Below are positions 62,139 to 64,000 of a stretch of DNA of 64,000 nt, piece after piece (position 1 is the first letter of the stretch; every line of letters starts with the position of its first letter). The stretch is from NCBI GenBank assembly GCA_943735955.1, contig OX030957.1, forward strand, positions 6,020,301 through 6,084,300. Reading direction: 5' to 3'. Origin of the DNA: Piscicola geometra. Lineage: Eukaryota > Annelida > Clitellata > Hirudinida > Piscicolidae. The notes under the pieces were generated by a model, which was not told the origin of the DNA, did no database searches, and saw only the letters and a list, made by a program, of their open reading frames with translations. A program made the position numbers and the translations under genes.

Positions 62139-64000
62139 AGGGGGCACATTGTCAAAAGTTACTTTTCTTAGTCTTTATAGTGCAATAATTCTTTTTCCAT
62201 TTTTAATTTTTTCAATTCACAAGGTTCAACGACTCTTAAAATCACTAATAGAGTCTGTGTCTTGTTGCTCCTTTAACTCATTCTTGTGGTCCTGTACATA
62301 TTCTTCATGAAACCATTTTAAAAACACTCGCACTTTTATAATATGTAAGATAATTTTTACAATTTTACATTATTTTTTTTATGACAATTCACAGTTCAAG
62401 GAATAGTTTCTGTGCTTTGGGTCGAAAATACCAGCTAGTTTCATAAATTGTTGTTTTTTTTTATCTAGTCTTTTCATACCTTGTTCAGCCAGAACCTTTA
62501 GAAAAAAACAATAATAATAAGAAACAAGAAGAATATAAAAAAGAATATTATTATTCATAGAATGAAAAAATAATTGAAAGTCAATAACTTTAACAGTATT
62601 ATAAACTTGATGTATCTTTTTGTAATATCATTAAATAAAAAGACATTTAGATAGAACGAATTGATCTTATTGCTTAATTTCTCGTCAAAATAGAATTTTT
62701 TTATTTTTAAAGTGGTTTTATCAGTTTAATGGTGTTTTTATTTGAAATTATTCAAATAACTGTGAGACACAACAAACAGTCTCTCAGTATTAAAAACATA
62801 TAAATATGAAACATCCAATTGATAATGAATCATTTTTCGGATCAACTCTTATAGTTCTAGATTTATTAAGCAAAAAAGTCCTAGTTGGCAAATAGTCCCG
62901 TTGGCTTTTTTATAAATTATTTTTTATTTTCACAAAAACCATGTATTTTGTATGTTAGATTGTTGCAGTGGTTGTTTTGTGTTTCTTAAATGGTTGCTGA
63001 GGTTGTTTTTGTTTCACGTGTTGTAGTTGGGTGCCTTGTCAGATTCCTATTCTGGTTGCTGTTGCTCAAATACGCTGTGACTACTCTGTCCTGTTTGTCG
63101 CTTGCTCACGCACACCAAACCAAACTATCATAAAGATATACAAAGACAAATAAATGCACTTCAAAAACACAAAGTTTGTGAAAAAAACAAAAATAACTCA
63201 TTATCATGTTTCTTATTAATATAAAATATATACGGAATTATTGTTCAACTCAATTACATGGTGATCAGTTTTAATTTCAGAAAGTAAATTAACATGTTCA
63301 CGTGTTGGAATGCTTCTGAAATCTTCATTAGCATCTCGACAATGTAAAGATAAGCTCGAATTAAGTGCAATAGAAGTTTTTCTCAAATTTAATGCTAATA
63401 TTTAAAAAAATGTTTTAATTTAAATAAAAGTGGTTCATTTATAATATAATTTATTATTCAATTAATATATCCAGATTTATGTAATTTTAACATTTTCTTT
63501 GGACTTGAGTTTGTTTTTCAAAATGAGGTTTTCCTATTTTGAAAAACTGAGAATGGTTTAGATTTCAAGAGAAAATAGAATTTGGTAATTAGTTTGATCA
63601 TATTTCTGTCTGTAATTATGAAACAATGTTTTGTAGAATTTTTTAAAGTTGTCAAAAATATTTACCAATTGTATTTTTCTTTTTTCTAATTTGTTCTTGA
63701 AAATGTTATTATCAATTAGCCGAAAGTGGTTTTGAAGCTCGAACAGTTTAACGTCACTTTAAAGATACTCTTATTTTTGTTGTGTTGTTTATTTAGCCAC
63801 ATTTCTGCATGTTGTTGCCAAGCTTTTAAAACTCACATTTCTCAACCACTTCATTTCTCAGTTTCTTTAATCTTCCAACCGCTTCCACTCTCCGTCTACT
63901 TCTTTCCTATCCTAAAACGCTTCTGTTACGTTTTGCGTGTTTACAGTTATATCAAACGTGCTAACATGTACACAGCTGCAGCCTGTGGCTGTATTTTTTG
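62139..64000. other. AT-rich 3' flank of the TCF/LEF gene
   Basis: AATAAA motifs (for example near 62632-62637) could be polyadenylation sites if the 62015 exon is used. Slightly GC-richer, pyrimidine-rich patches at about 62950-63110 and 63840-63900 have no supported frame. No gene seen. Confidence 0.45.

Overview
The window is nuclear DNA of an invertebrate animal. It is AT-rich, with spliced genes that have GT-AG introns, an L2/CR1-type LINE, hAT elements, tRNA-derived SINEs, microsatellites and minisatellites. The gene families (PPIL1, EFA6/PSD, TCF/LEF, C-type lectin, PRL-amide neuropeptide) are bilaterian, and the PRL-amide precursor would suit a protostome. The species cannot be fixed from the sequence. 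Exon models were built by eye from homology, splice dinucleotides and intron phase. For PPIL1, EFA6, the lectin and TCF the exon phases close into one uninterrupted reading frame.

Layout: (1) 4-4313, minus: complete six-exon cyclophilin PPIL1 gene. A 5'-truncated but open L2-like LINE (about 501-3425, plus strand) lies in intron 4, and a 200-bp palindromic element in intron 1 supplies the sequence before a 3' splice site. (2) 4314-6893: intergenic, with a Gln-rich open frame. (3) 6894-15929, minus: twelve-exon EFA6/PSD-like gene (Sec7 plus PH domain, about 1496 aa) with unusual Sec7 residues, a long insertion in the PH domain and a Thr-rich tail. (4) 15930-19917: repeat-rich intergenic DNA with a terminal-inverted-repeat element. 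(5) 19918-23037, plus: seven-exon C-type-lectin-like receptor with signal peptide, one transmembrane segment and a cytoplasmic ITIM-like motif. (6) 23618-24112, minus, convergent with the lectin: last two exons of a neuropeptide precursor encoding SRLPRL-amide, MPRF-amide and ALPLPRL-amide. (7) 24113-29442: mostly non-coding. (8) 29443-59616 or to 62138, plus: TCF/LEF gene spread over about 30 kb. It has a beta-catenin-binding N-terminus and an HMG box split over three exons, and no C-clamp was found. Its introns hold two hAT elements with perfect 8-bp target duplications, a tRNA-Glu gene, two reverse-transcriptase-related relics, three SINE or tRNA-like copies and a (CA)n tract of over 500 bp. 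(9) 62139-64000: AT-rich DNA with no gene seen.

The genes do not form a functional cluster. Read together, the strongest points are the uncatalogued-looking PRL-amide precursor, the lectin with an inhibitory-type tail, the EFA6-like protein without the usual Sec7 glutamate, and a SINE that shares its 3' end with the LINE in the same window.
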